DNA from: Solibacillus sp. FSL H8-0538 | GTDB lineage: Bacteria > Bacillota > Bacilli > Bacillales_A > Planococcaceae | Reading direction: 5' to 3' | Assembly: GCF_038003525.1 (NCBI RefSeq) | Contig: NZ_JBBOPI010000001.1 | Location: 2,161,001 to 2,225,000 of the forward strand | Length of the DNA stretch: 64,000 bases | Part shown: positions 8,262-16,388 of the stretch, piece by piece | Layout: every line of letters starts with the position of its first letter | How positions within the stretch are numbered: position 1 is the first letter of the stretch | Position numbers and translations under genes: made by a program | Notes under the pieces: generated by a model | Told to the model about the DNA's origin: nothing | The model's input: only the letters and a program-made list of their open reading frames with translations | Databases searched by the model: none

Positions 8262-8696
8262 TTATAACTTTGCTGCGTGATGACCAATGCGTTTTAACAG
8301 TTCAATCACTTCATTCACTTCTCCCGCATTTAGCTCATCAAATATTTCTTCAAGTTTACTTTCGTGCTGCGGGAAAATATTGTCCATTAATTCTTGCCCT
8401 TTAGGCGTTATGCTTGCATATATAACGCGTCGATCTGTTGGGCAGCCTTTTCGGACGACATATTCCTTTTGCTCTAGCTTGTCTACTACATACGTAATAC
8501 TGCTACTTGCGATAAGAATTTTCTTACCGATTACTTGGATTGGTTGTTCGCCTTTATGATAGAGCAATTCTAGTACAGCGAATTCTGTTGGATTCATGCC
8601 GTGTTGAGCGACGTCTTTGCGCATAACTTCTTGAATCGCTTGAGAGGCTCGAAGTAAAACGGTCACAGCTTTTAACTTGTTGTTTTCTACTTCCAC
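8262..8696 (-). CDS. mhqR: MarR-family repressor, MhqR-like
   Basis: Winged-helix MarR protein of 144 residues, the length of MhqR. The DNA-recognition helix and wing are visible in ASSSITYVVDKLEQKEYVVRKGCPTDRRV, including the conserved DRR turn of the wing. It is the first gene of a leftward unit repressor-dioxygenase-FMN reductase and carries an operator in its own promoter, so it is probably autorepressed. Known MhqR proteins respond to quinones and other electrophiles. The single Cys in the wing region is worth noting as a possible redox sensor (inference). Confidence 0.87.
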   Translation of the reverse strand: MEVENNKLKAVTVLLRASQAIQEVMRKDVAQHGMNPTEFAVLELLYHKGEQPIQVIGKKILIASSSITYVVDKLEQKEYVVRKGCPTDRRVIYASITPKGQELMDNIFPQHESKLEEIFDELNAGEVNEVIELLKRIGHHAAKL

Positions 8697-8727
8697 TCGT
8701 ATCCCTCCTTTTTATTCCGAATTACAT

Positions 8728-8745
8728 TATCTTTAATTCGAGATA
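8728..8745. promoter_or_regulatory. MhqR-type operator, copy 4
   Basis: TATCTTTAATTCGAGATA about 30 bp upstream of the repressor start codon, as expected for autoregulation. Identical to copies 1 and 3. Confidence 0.78.
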
Positions 8746-8894
8746 ACGATATCATGCTTCTTTACTACATGTCAAAGCTTTTGTTTTTTCTATGACTATT
8801 ATTCCTTTATAACCAATATTCATAACGACAATGATTTTTTTGTATTTCTAATATACGTCCCACACTGTTACGATTACTTAAAGGGGATGAGGTT

Positions 8895-9647
8895 ATGAGT
8901 TGGAATGCAGGATTATACGATGAAAAGCACCAGTTTGTTTCAAAATATGGAGAAAGTTTAGTTGAAGTGCTTGCGCCGTTACCAGGGGAAAAGATTTTAG
9001 ACGTTGGCTGCGGGACTGGGGATTTAGCTAGTGAAATTGGAAAACTAGGAGCTACGGTTTACGGCATTGATGCCTCTGCCTCCATGATCGAACAGGCAAA
9101 GCAAAAATATCCAACAATTGATTTTTCCGTGCAAGATGCGAGCACGTTCAGAATTGACCTATCATTCGATGCCGCTTTTTCTAATGCTACACTACACTGG
9201 ATTAAAGCGCCGGATGCTGTTGCACAGAGTATCTTTGATGCACTAAAAAATGGCGGGCGCTTTGTCGGTGAACTAGGTGGTGCGGGAAATATTGTAGGGA
9301 TTACGACAGCGATTAAAGAAAGCTTACTAGAACTTGGCTTCGATTATAATGAGACTACATTTCCATGGTATTTCCCAACGGAAGCTGAATATCAAAATGT
9401 TTTAGAACAAGCAGGCTTTACTGTGGAGGAAATAATGCTATACGAGCGCCCTACACCATTAATTGGCAAGGACGGTCTACGCAACTGGCTTAAAATGTTT
9501 AGCGAACAGTTTTTCAATGGCTTAACCGAGCAAGAAAAAGAACAAGTGTATGACCGATGCGAGGAGAAATCAAGAGCTGTTCTCCATGACGGCGAACAGT
9601 GGATTGCCGATTACTGGCGACTACGATTTATTGCGAAGAAATCTTAA
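8895..9647 (+). CDS. class I SAM-dependent methyltransferase
   Basis: Cytoplasmic methyltransferase of 250 residues. Motif I is ILDVGCGTGDLA at about 35-46, followed by the acidic end of strand 2 in YGIDASASM and the post-I region DASTFRI. The TLHWIKAPD segment resembles the Tam/trans-aconitate and UbiE-like families. The substrate is unknown. RBS AAGGGGATGAGG precedes the ATG. It is convergent with the next gene and shares a bidirectional terminator. Confidence 0.88.
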   Translation: MSWNAGLYDEKHQFVSKYGESLVEVLAPLPGEKILDVGCGTGDLASEIGKLGATVYGIDASASMIEQAKQKYPTIDFSVQDASTFRIDLSFDAAFSNATLHWIKAPDAVAQSIFDALKNGGRFVGELGGAGNIVGITTAIKESLLELGFDYNETTFPWYFPTEAEYQNVLEQAGFTVEEIMLYERPTPLIGKDGLRNWLKMFSEQFFNGLTEQEKEQVYDRCEEKSRAVLHDGEQWIADYWRLRFIAKKS

Positions 9648-9669
9648 ACTTTCTTAAATACTTAGAAAA

Positions 9670-9723
9670 GCGTGCTAACCGAAATGGGAGATTGATAGCT
9701 CTCCCCCTTCAATATTAGCACGC
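9670..9723. terminator. bidirectional terminator between convergent genes
   Basis: GCGTGCTAA and TTAGCACGC arms enclose a region that can itself form a small GGGAGA/TCTCCC hairpin. It lies between the convergent stops at 9647 and 9727. Confidence 0.65.
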
Positions 9724-9726
9724 TCT

Positions 9727-10668
9727 TTAGTTACAAAATAGTATTTGTCGCTCAAATGTCCCTTTTTTCGCAACACAGCGATCAAGAATTTCAAATCCCG
9801 CCGCTTCAATCATATGGTCAATTGTATCAATCGTCACGATGACAATCTTCTTCGTAATACGACGAGCTTCTGTAATGATAGCTTGCTGACTATCCGCAGT
9901 AATATGCGTAAATAAATTGTACGGCATATCAATGATTGCGACGTCATAATTACCTTCAGCCTCTTCAATTGGCCCAATCGTTACATTGCCTTGCAGTCCG
10001 AAATGGGCAATATTTTTTCTTGAGCCGTAGACGACTAGCGGATTAATATCACGCCCTTCTATATCTATGCCCATCGACAATGCTTCAACGAGTACAGTTC
10101 CAATACCGCAGCAAGGGTCAATTACTCGAAATCCTTCTGGATTGGGAACCGCAATATTCGCAACAGCTCTTGCCACACGGGTGCTCAGAGCTGTCGAATA
10201 CATTTCTGGTTTTTGCTGATGCTGTAACCAAACTGCTTCGTTCAGTTCGAGTTTACCAAAATACCATTTATCATCTAATGTAACGACACCAAAGTCGAGT
10301 TGTGGATGAATTAAATCGGGCTCACCTTGTATGCATAACCCGATTGTACGCTCGATTTCATTGCGTTTGGAATGCCCAATTTTTTGCGTCGAATTTAGCT
10401 CCAGCTTATTTAAACAACTCACTTTAAATGTAGCCCCACCTAAATCGAGTTGTTCTACTAAACGAGCAAGCTGTTCCACATTTTCACCTTCAAAGATGAC
10501 TTCAAGACGCTGTTTAATAAATGGACTGCGGCTCGGATCAATCTGTACTGAACTTTTCAGCGCGTTTAAAGGCACGTCAAATCCGAAAAATGAGCGCATC
10601 TCCATACGAGATAAGTCATATTCATCTTTATGCCATGTATACGTATAAATATATTCTGTCGTGCTCAA
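9727..10668 (-). CDS. TRM11-like RNA methyltransferase (putative)
   Basis: SAM methyltransferase of 313 residues related to THUMP/TRM11-type RNA guanine methylases. The N-terminal half is a degenerate RNA-binding region; the C-terminal half has motif I DPCCGIGT at about 185-192, motif post-I EGRDINP and the catalytic DMPYNL (variant of the usual DPPY). The PDM change to DMPY is typical of some Bacillus homologues. Likely acts on tRNA or rRNA, but the target is not known. It is 14 bp from the upstream hypothetical gene and probably co-transcribed. Confidence 0.8.
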   Translation of the reverse strand: MSTTEYIYTYTWHKDEYDLSRMEMRSFFGFDVPLNALKSSVQIDPSRSPFIKQRLEVIFEGENVEQLARLVEQLDLGGATFKVSCLNKLELNSTQKIGHSKRNEIERTIGLCIQGEPDLIHPQLDFGVVTLDDKWYFGKLELNEAVWLQHQQKPEMYSTALSTRVARAVANIAVPNPEGFRVIDPCCGIGTVLVEALSMGIDIEGRDINPLVVYGSRKNIAHFGLQGNVTIGPIEEAEGNYDVAIIDMPYNLFTHITADSQQAIITEARRITKKIVIVTIDTIDHMIEAAGFEILDRCVAKKGTFERQILFCN

Positions 10669-10682
10669 ATCATTACCATCCT

Positions 10683-11264
10683 TTACTGCGCTTCATCGGC
10701 AGCTTCTATTAGGTTAAAGATGAAGCGGTAAAGAAGCGCATAGCTCTCTTCAAATGTTTGCGCTTCGGTAAAGCCATCGATACAATTTAACGCCACATTC
10801 ACTTCCCATAAACCATCTTGTCCTGAAAATGACACACTGTAGTTGCCAATCATCTTTGCAACATTTCCTTCAAAGTACGCACGAATCGCATCGCCGAATT
10901 TTTTTTGAAGTTTCAGCCCAAATAGAGCTGTATACGCTTTAAACGCATCATCAAACTCCAGCGCCACTGCGTCGATGCGAATAACATCGAATACAGTTGA
11001 TTCTGCATAAACAAACTCAATAGGATGTTCCTTCAAATAGCTAATCGGCTGTTGTAAAAATTCTTTCGGTTCAGCAGATATCAGGTCTTCTGTTTCTTTA
11101 TTGCAGCGTTCAAGCACGTCTAGTAGAAGCGCCTTATCAATAACAGTTACCTCTGTCGGCAGTAATTGATGTTTTTCTACAAAGTCTTTTTCAATAGCAA
11201 ATAACGCGATTTCGTTATTTTGAATATGTTCTTCTATATAATGTTGCAGTTGTTTTTGTAACAT
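10683..11264 (-). CDS. conserved hypothetical protein
   Basis: 193-residue soluble protein without signal peptide or membrane segment. It resembles a Bacillus family often labelled branched-chain aminotransferase, but I see no PLP-binding lysine motif or aminotransferase fold signatures, so that name looks wrong. Notable features are an acidic composition, LGLKLQKKFGDAIRAYF in the middle and an amphipathic C-terminus ESYALLYRFIFNLIEAA. It precedes the RNA methyltransferase gene on the same strand. Confidence 0.75.
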   Translation of the reverse strand: MLQKQLQHYIEEHIQNNEIALFAIEKDFVEKHQLLPTEVTVIDKALLLDVLERCNKETEDLISAEPKEFLQQPISYLKEHPIEFVYAESTVFDVIRIDAVALEFDDAFKAYTALFGLKLQKKFGDAIRAYFEGNVAKMIGNYSVSFSGQDGLWEVNVALNCIDGFTEAQTFEESYALLYRFIFNLIEAADEAQ

Positions 11265-11524
11265 TTGCTTTTCGCTCCTTTATGGCTTTAAACCTTTTTC
11301 AACTACTATTATAACGCAGATTAAGCGGTCAAGCCTTTATTTATAATTTTGAACTAAAATCAAAAATTTAACCGCCGTAAGCATTGCCATACAGTTCAGC
11401 CTTTTAGCCGAGGTCACATTGTTTATAGTGCGATATAATAAATCAATAATTACCTAAGTAAATACCTTTTTAGATAATACTATCAGGGATATCCTGCAAC
11501 TATAAATGATAGGTGGAAAATGAA

Positions 11525-12466
11525 ATGAATTACCGCGTTTTACTGTATTACTATTACACAATGATTGAGGACCCCGCTACATTTGCTGAAGTGCATTTAC
11601 AAGCATGTAAAGATTTGAACTTAAAAGGCCGAATTTTAGTCGCCTCTGAAGGTATTAACGGTACGGTTTCTGGAACAGTTGACGAAACAAATGCTTATAT
11701 GGACTTGATGAACAACAATCCTTTATTTGAAGGTATTGTATTCAAAATTGACGAAGCAGATGGACATGCGTTTAAAAAAATGCATGTGCGTCCAAAACCG
11801 GAGCTTGTACATTTAAGTCTAGAGGATGATATTGATCCCCTCCAATTAACAGGCCGCTACGTTCAGCCTGCTGAGTTTTATGAGCAAATGCAGCAAGACG
11901 ACACCATTGTTTTAGATGCTCGTAACACATATGAATTCGACGTTGGCCATTTTGAAGGTGCGATCCGTCCAGACATTCAAACATTCCGAGAACTACCAGA
12001 ATGGATTCACGAAAACAAAGCATTACTAGAAGGTAAACGTATTTTAACGTACTGCACAGGCGGCGTACGTTGTGAAAAATTTTCTGGTTGGCTTATTCGT
12101 GAGGGCTATGAGGATGTCGGCCAGCTACACGGCGGAATCGCCACTTACGGCAAAGATCCTGTTGCAAAAGGTCAACTATGGAATGGCCAAATGTACGTAT
12201 TTGATGAGCGTTTAACGGTTCCGATTAATCAAATGAAGCATGTCATTGTCGGTAAAGACCACTATGATGGCAGACCATGTGAACGTTATATTAATTGTGC
12301 AAGCCCTGAATGCAATAAGCAAATTCTTGCATCAGAGGAAAACGAAGCAAAACATCTAGGTGGTTGTTCGATAGAATGTACAAAAGATGAACGCAATCGA
12401 TATGTAAAAAAACATGGCCTTTCTAATGAGGTTGTATCTGAACGTATTGCTGCATTATTAGTTTGA
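11525..12466 (+). CDS. trhO: tRNA uridine(34) hydroxylase TrhO, rhodanese domain
   Basis: Enzyme that hydroxylates U34 of certain tRNAs in an O2-dependent reaction, a step towards 5-methoxyuridine in Gram-positive bacteria. Order of domains: N-terminal ferredoxin-like domain (about 1-90), rhodanese domain with active-site loop [16 protein letters not shown] (about 175-190), and a Cys-rich C-terminal tail ([16 protein letters not shown]) that may bind metal. I chose ATG 11525 ([10 protein letters not shown]) because AGGTGG at 11511 is well spaced for it; a GTG four codons earlier overlaps that RBS. A terminator follows. Confidence 0.94.
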   Translation: MNYRVLLYYYYTMIEDPATFAEVHLQACKDLNLKGRILVASEGINGTVSGTVDETNAYMDLMNNNPLFEGIVFKIDEADGHAFKKMHVRPKPELVHLSLEDDIDPLQLTGRYVQPAEFYEQMQQDDTIVLDARNTYEFDVGHFEGAIRPDIQTFRELPEWIHENKALLEGKRILTYCTGGVRCEKFSGWLIREGYEDVGQLHGGIATYGKDPVAKGQLWNGQMYVFDERLTVPINQMKHVIVGKDHYDGRPCERYINCASPECNKQILASEENEAKHLGGCSIECTKDERNRYVKKHGLSNEVVSERIAALLV

Positions 12467-12471
12467 AACGA

Positions 12472-12499
12472 ACAGAAGCTTCTTCCGGGAGGCTTCTGT
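12472..12499 (+). terminator. terminator after trhO
   Basis: ACAGAAGC/GCTTCTGT stem with a purine-pyrimidine loop followed by TTTATTTT, directly after the stop codon at 12466. Confidence 0.85.
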
Positions 12500-12818
12500 T
12501 TTATTTTGACTTAAGTTTCCCCAGAAATTTCATACTATATTATTACATATAATGTATGGAATAGGGACGGATTTAATCCAACTGAGACCACTATTGAAGC
12601 TGCACGTATTCCAAGATAATGAAAAACCACCTCTCGTTGAATAAAAATCAGCGTCGAGGTGGTTTTTACTACTAACTTATTTTGCATAAAGCCCCAGAAA
12701 CATAAAAAACTACTACATTTAATATTCCTAAAAATCCTTTTCATTTTTAGGCATTCACCTATGTCATTTTTTTCGCATACCTTAATATGAAGAAGCACAT
12801 CTAGTTATAGAGGAGCGT
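12500..12818. other. intergenic region with an orphan terminator-like hairpin
   Basis: A 12-bp stem (AAAAACCACCTC at 12622 with its complement ending 12667) enclosing a 22-nt loop is followed by TACTACTAAC. No complete gene precedes it. A short open stretch at about 12545-12618 reads NRDGFNPTETTIEAARIPR before a stop; it could be the tail of a lost gene but has no start. No clear promoter was found for the next gene. Confidence 0.4.
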
Positions 12819-13949
12819 GTGTTTAAGGTGAAAGGTAAAACAATACATTATTTTTCTGGAGGCAATACTGCACGGGGCTACTTCAGCCTTTTTGATTCTA
12901 ATTTTGGCAGATTAGAAAAGCTGTTCATTTTAAAGGGTGGTCCAGGAAAAGGTAAATCCACGTTAATCTTAAATATTGCGGAAGCCATTATAGATAAAGG
13001 CATAGACGCAGAACTGATTCACTGTTCTTTAGATCCTGATTCCATCGACGGTGTAATTTTCCCTGAACTAAAAGCAGGAATAATTGATGGAACTGACCCA
13101 CATATCGTTGAACCAAAGATACTAGATGCAGCAGAAGAATATGTGAATTTAGGAGATGCATGGAATTCCGAACAATTAAGCACTAAACGGGATGAAATTA
13201 TTCAATTAATGCAGAAACGCAAAGAAGCACATAAGCAAGCGCATCAAGCTTATGCCGAAGCGTTGTCGATCCATGATGAATGGGAAGCAATTTATATTGG
13301 AAATATGGATTTCGGAAAATTAAATGCAGTAACAGAGAACTTAAAAACAAAATTTTTCAAGGATTTCTTTCTAGATAAGCAGTCAAATGTACAACACCGA
13401 TTTTTAGGGGCAGCTACGTCCAAAGGGGCTGTGGATTTTGTTCCTAATTTAACTGAAAACATTCAAAAGCGTTACTTTTTAAAAGGAAGACCCGGGTCTG
13501 GAAAATCTACTCTTTTGAAAAAATTAGCGTATGCAGCTGAAAGTAAAGGCTATGATGTTGAAATATACCACTGTGGGTTCGATCCAAATAGCTTGGATAT
13601 GCTCATCTTCCGTGAACTTAGCATCGCCATTTTTGACAGTACCGCACCACATGAATATTTCCCTACAAGAGAAGATGATGAAATAGTTGATTTGTATAAA
13701 GAAGCGATTTTGCCTGATACGGATAAAATTTTCGCTGAGCAAATTAACCATATTGCCGCACGTTATCGTCGGAAAATGAATGATGGAACTGCTAGCTTAG
13801 CCGCAGCAAAAACAGCGAATGATCAACTAGAAAATATTTACTATGAAACGGTTGACTTCGCGAAGATTACAGAAATACAACATGAGATTGAAAACATCAT
13901 CCTTGAGATTGCCAAAGGAATGACACAAACCGAAGCGGACAATGATTAA
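12819..13949 (+). CDS. tandem P-loop NTPase (PRK06851-like family)
   Basis: 376-residue cytoplasmic protein with two homologous ATPase halves. The first has Walker A GGPGKGKST (about 40-48) and the second GRPGSGKST (about 221-229); each is followed by a similar strand pattern, LIHCSLDPDSIDGVIFPEL versus IYHCGFDPNSLDMLIFREL, showing internal duplication. A coiled-coil-like segment rich in Lys, Glu and Ala joins the halves. The role is not established. GTG 12819 lies only 3 nt after AGGAG; GTG 12828 is the alternative start, 12 nt after it. Neither spacing is ideal. Confidence 0.8.
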   Translation: MFKVKGKTIHYFSGGNTARGYFSLFDSNFGRLEKLFILKGGPGKGKSTLILNIAEAIIDKGIDAELIHCSLDPDSIDGVIFPELKAGIIDGTDPHIVEPKILDAAEEYVNLGDAWNSEQLSTKRDEIIQLMQKRKEAHKQAHQAYAEALSIHDEWEAIYIGNMDFGKLNAVTENLKTKFFKDFFLDKQSNVQHRFLGAATSKGAVDFVPNLTENIQKRYFLKGRPGSGKSTLLKKLAYAAESKGYDVEIYHCGFDPNSLDMLIFRELSIAIFDSTAPHEYFPTREDDEIVDLYKEAILPDTDKIFAEQINHIAARYRRKMNDGTASLAAAKTANDQLENIYYETVDFAKITEIQHEIENIILEIAKGMTQTEADND

Positions 13950-14011
13950 CTAAAGGACTTATTCTCACCATTTATAAAGGGTTAGGTTGAAAACTCAATG
14001 GAGGTATACGT

Positions 14012-14503
14012 ATGATAAATTTTATTTCTTTCCAAGGTACTGTCACCATGATAAGTGATTTTATGATTTCCCCAAACGATGAAGGCAAAGGTTGTTATAA
14101 ATTATTCTCCGTTCAAAATAGAGATGGGTCTTTTGTTAATTTTGTAATTTCTCCCACTACTTATTTTGTAAACCATGAAATGATCTCAATAGGCGATAGT
14201 GTAACTGGTTATTATGATGGAAATGCACCCGTTCCACTTATTTTCCCTCCGCAATACCGAGCACTTGTTATGGTAAAGGATCGTCCGTATCAAAATGTAA
14301 AAGTAGACTTTTTCAACAGCCAGTTAGTGAGTAGTGATGGTCAATTAAAATTAAACATTTCTCAATTTACGCATCTATTATTAACCAATTCACAAGCCTT
14401 TACTGGAAATCCCGCCAATCGAAATCTCATTGTTGTTTATGGTCCTTCAACAAGAAGCATCCCTGCTCAAACCACTCCCTCTCAAATCATCGTTTTGTGT
14501 TAA
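14012..14503 (+). CDS. conserved hypothetical protein, beta-rich
   Basis: 163-residue soluble protein of unknown function. It starts MINFISFQGTVTMISDF and contains repeated strand-turn patterns such as DSVTGYYDGNAPVPLIFPPQY, suggesting an OB-like or other small beta-barrel fold (inference). No catalytic motif is visible. A good GGAGG RBS precedes the ATG and a terminator follows. It may be co-transcribed with the tandem P-loop gene 62 bp upstream. Confidence 0.72.
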   Translation: MINFISFQGTVTMISDFMISPNDEGKGCYKLFSVQNRDGSFVNFVISPTTYFVNHEMISIGDSVTGYYDGNAPVPLIFPPQYRALVMVKDRPYQNVKVDFFNSQLVSSDGQLKLNISQFTHLLLTNSQAFTGNPANRNLIVVYGPSTRSIPAQTTPSQIIVLC

Positions 14504-14535
14504 CGATTTCGAATAAAATTTTGCTCAAATATCGA

Positions 14536-14577
14536 AAAGGAGATGTGACAATTACGTTATCGCATCTCCTTTTTTTT
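14536..14577 (+). terminator. terminator after the beta-rich hypothetical gene
   Basis: AAAGGAGATG/CATCTCCTTT stem with a 17-nt loop and a run of eight T residues. Confidence 0.88.
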
Positions 14578-14623
14578 AATCAACCGAAAATATTTCAGCT
14601 TGTTTCCCCTCCTCACGCTTGAA

Positions 14624-14847
14624 GGCACTGAAAAAGTTGATTTCTACTGAAAATTCTAATAAGTATTTGCTAAATAGTGATAGGTTTTTGGTGCTCTGGC
14701 ACTCGCTTTTTCGCGGGCGGTGGTGAGCCTCCTCGTCGCTACGCGTCCGCCTGGAGCCCAAATCAACGACATCGAAGAAAAAGCCAGTTCTTCAACGGTG
14801 TCTCGTTCCAAAGCTGGCTAAACTACTTTATAGATTTTTTCAGTGCC
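14624..14847. mobile_element. MITE-like element or insertion-sequence remnant (repeat R3)
   Basis: A 224-bp segment bounded by the 12-bp perfect inverted repeat GGCACTGAAAAA/TTTTTCAGTGCC. It has no transposase. The inner right end (14785-14847, read on minus) matches sequence near 26560-26632 and 60624-60690, including a hairpin with arms around CCAGTTCTT/AAGAACTGG. GC-rich inner part (14700-14760) shares the string GCGTCCGCCTGGAG with the R2 repeat at 20400. Such end sequences look like those of insertion sequences, but I cannot name the family. No clear target duplication was found. Confidence 0.6.
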
Positions 14848-14920
14848 CTCATGTGATACTCACCTTTTTTAGGAATAGAATGGTACGAGTACGTTTAACT
14901 TGTATCGGAGGGAATGACCA

Positions 14921-15547
14921 ATGAATCCATTTTTTAGCTATATTTTATTAGGGGTATCCTTATCTGCGGCTGTTGGCCCAATTAATGTCGCACAAATCAA
15001 CAGGGGCATTAAATATGGATTCCTAAATTCTTGGTTGGTTGGATTAGGTGCAATGTTTGGTGATGTGATTTTTATGTTTCTGATTTACTTTGGCTTAGCA
15101 CAGTATTTAACAACACCCTATATGAAATTATTTCTTTGGTTACTTGGATTTTTCGTTTTAGTTTGGACGGGCGTCGAAAGCATTTTAGGTGCAAAAAAAC
15201 CGATACAAAAAGATCTGACAATAAACGAATCCATGAGTAAGTCGTTTAGAACTGGTTTCGTCATAGCCCTTTCAAATCCACTTAATATTATTTTTTGGTT
15301 AGGTTTATACGGGTCAGTATTAGCAAAAACAAGCGATTTATATAGCAACGAACAGTTATTATTTTACAGTAGCGGTATATTTCTAGGCGTGTTCATGTGG
15401 GATATTTTTATGGCTGGTGTTGCGAGCAGCTTTAGAAAATTTATGAACTCCCGAGCGTTACAGTTCATCACTATTGGAGCTGGATTATCCCTTATTGGTT
15501 TTGGTTTATATTTTGGATATCAGGCATATACCATCATTTTCAAATAA
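14921..15547 (+). CDS. LysE/RhtB family amino-acid exporter
   Basis: Integral membrane exporter of 208 residues with six predicted helices. The family N-terminal pattern is GVSLSAAVGPINVAQINRGIKYG and the conserved loop SFRTGFVIALSNPLNIIFWLG follows the central hydrophilic segment. Family members expel basic or other amino acids and their derivatives. RBS GGAGG lies 9 nt before the ATG. It lies 70 bp upstream of a YqcI/YcgG-family gene on the same strand, so the two may be co-expressed; the exported compound might be the product of that enzyme (inference). Confidence 0.9.
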   Translation: MNPFFSYILLGVSLSAAVGPINVAQINRGIKYGFLNSWLVGLGAMFGDVIFMFLIYFGLAQYLTTPYMKLFLWLLGFFVLVWTGVESILGAKKPIQKDLTINESMSKSFRTGFVIALSNPLNIIFWLGLYGSVLAKTSDLYSNEQLLFYSSGIFLGVFMWDIFMAGVASSFRKFMNSRALQFITIGAGLSLIGFGLYFGYQAYTIIFK

Positions 15548-15617
15548 CTACATATGATTAGTCACCCATTTGGGCCCCCTTTAATAGTGTAGTACTGTAT
15601 AGAAGGAGGAGTCTCAA

Positions 15618-16379
15618 GTGGGAGCAGTTTTAGAAAAGAGTTGGATAGACGAACATTTAGAAACACTTCCTTTATGGCAACAAATAGCGTATAAATCCTT
15701 CTCTTCAATAATTGCAGATGATGAAAATACGTATCCATGTGTCCCAGCTAGACAAGGTTTTTTAAAAGATCAGCTGAAGTTTTGTTTTGTCGGAAATCCG
15801 CGGGAAGTCAGTTCTATAAAGAATCTTGCAGAAAGCTTAAGGGATTATGGAAAATGCTCACGTGATGCAGGAAAAAATACTTCATTTGCTGTTTTTTTTG
15901 AAACACCGGAAGATATGTTTACGGATTATACTGTAGAGGATTATCGGAAGTTGTTTTGGTCTGTTTTAAACCAGGTTACATCATTTGATGACAAGGAGTG
16001 GCCAAAAGCAATTCCATCAGATCCTTCACACCATAAATGGGAATTTTGTTTTGATGGAGAACCTTATTTTGTGTTCTGTGCCACACCTGCACATAAATTA
16101 CGAAAGAGTCGTCATTTCCCTTCTCTTTTAGTAGCATTTCAGCCACGTTGGGTGTTTCAGGAATTGAACAACTCCACCGTATATGGGCGCAAAATGAAAA
16201 CGCTCATACGGAAGCGCATTGGTGAGTATGATGCCATTCCAAGTCATCCAGATTTAAAATGGTATGGCCAAGAAGACAATCAGGAATGGAAGCAGTATTT
16301 TTTAAGCGATGATGCTAGTAGTGCATCCAAATGTCCATTTCTAAGGATGCAAAATAACTTCTCATTACCACAAAAGTAA
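15618..16379 (+). CDS. YqcI/YcgG family protein (heme-dependent N-oxygenase family)
   Basis: 253-residue cytoplasmic protein. Signatures of the family are YPCVPARQGF (about 34-43), the FAVFFETPED strand, EFCFDGEPYFVFCATPAHKLRKSR and RWVFQELN. Characterised relatives (DcsA of D-cycloserine and GntA of guanitoxin biosynthesis) are heme proteins that N-hydroxylate guanidino groups of arginine derivatives; most homologues, including this one, have no assigned substrate. RBS GAAGGAGGAG precedes a GTG start. Neighbours are an amino-acid exporter, a permease and an arginine-deiminase-family hydrolase, which fits a guanidino substrate. Confidence 0.85.
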   Translation: MGAVLEKSWIDEHLETLPLWQQIAYKSFSSIIADDENTYPCVPARQGFLKDQLKFCFVGNPREVSSIKNLAESLRDYGKCSRDAGKNTSFAVFFETPEDMFTDYTVEDYRKLFWSVLNQVTSFDDKEWPKAIPSDPSHHKWEFCFDGEPYFVFCATPAHKLRKSRHFPSLLVAFQPRWVFQELNNSTVYGRKMKTLIRKRIGEYDAIPSHPDLKWYGQEDNQEWKQYFLSDDASSASKCPFLRMQNNFSLPQK

Positions 16380-16388
16380 GAACTGTCA

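Noticed and set aside
10331-10712. Open frames opposite the TRM11-like methyltransferase
   Set aside because: Shadow frames; the minus-strand protein has clear methyltransferase motifs.
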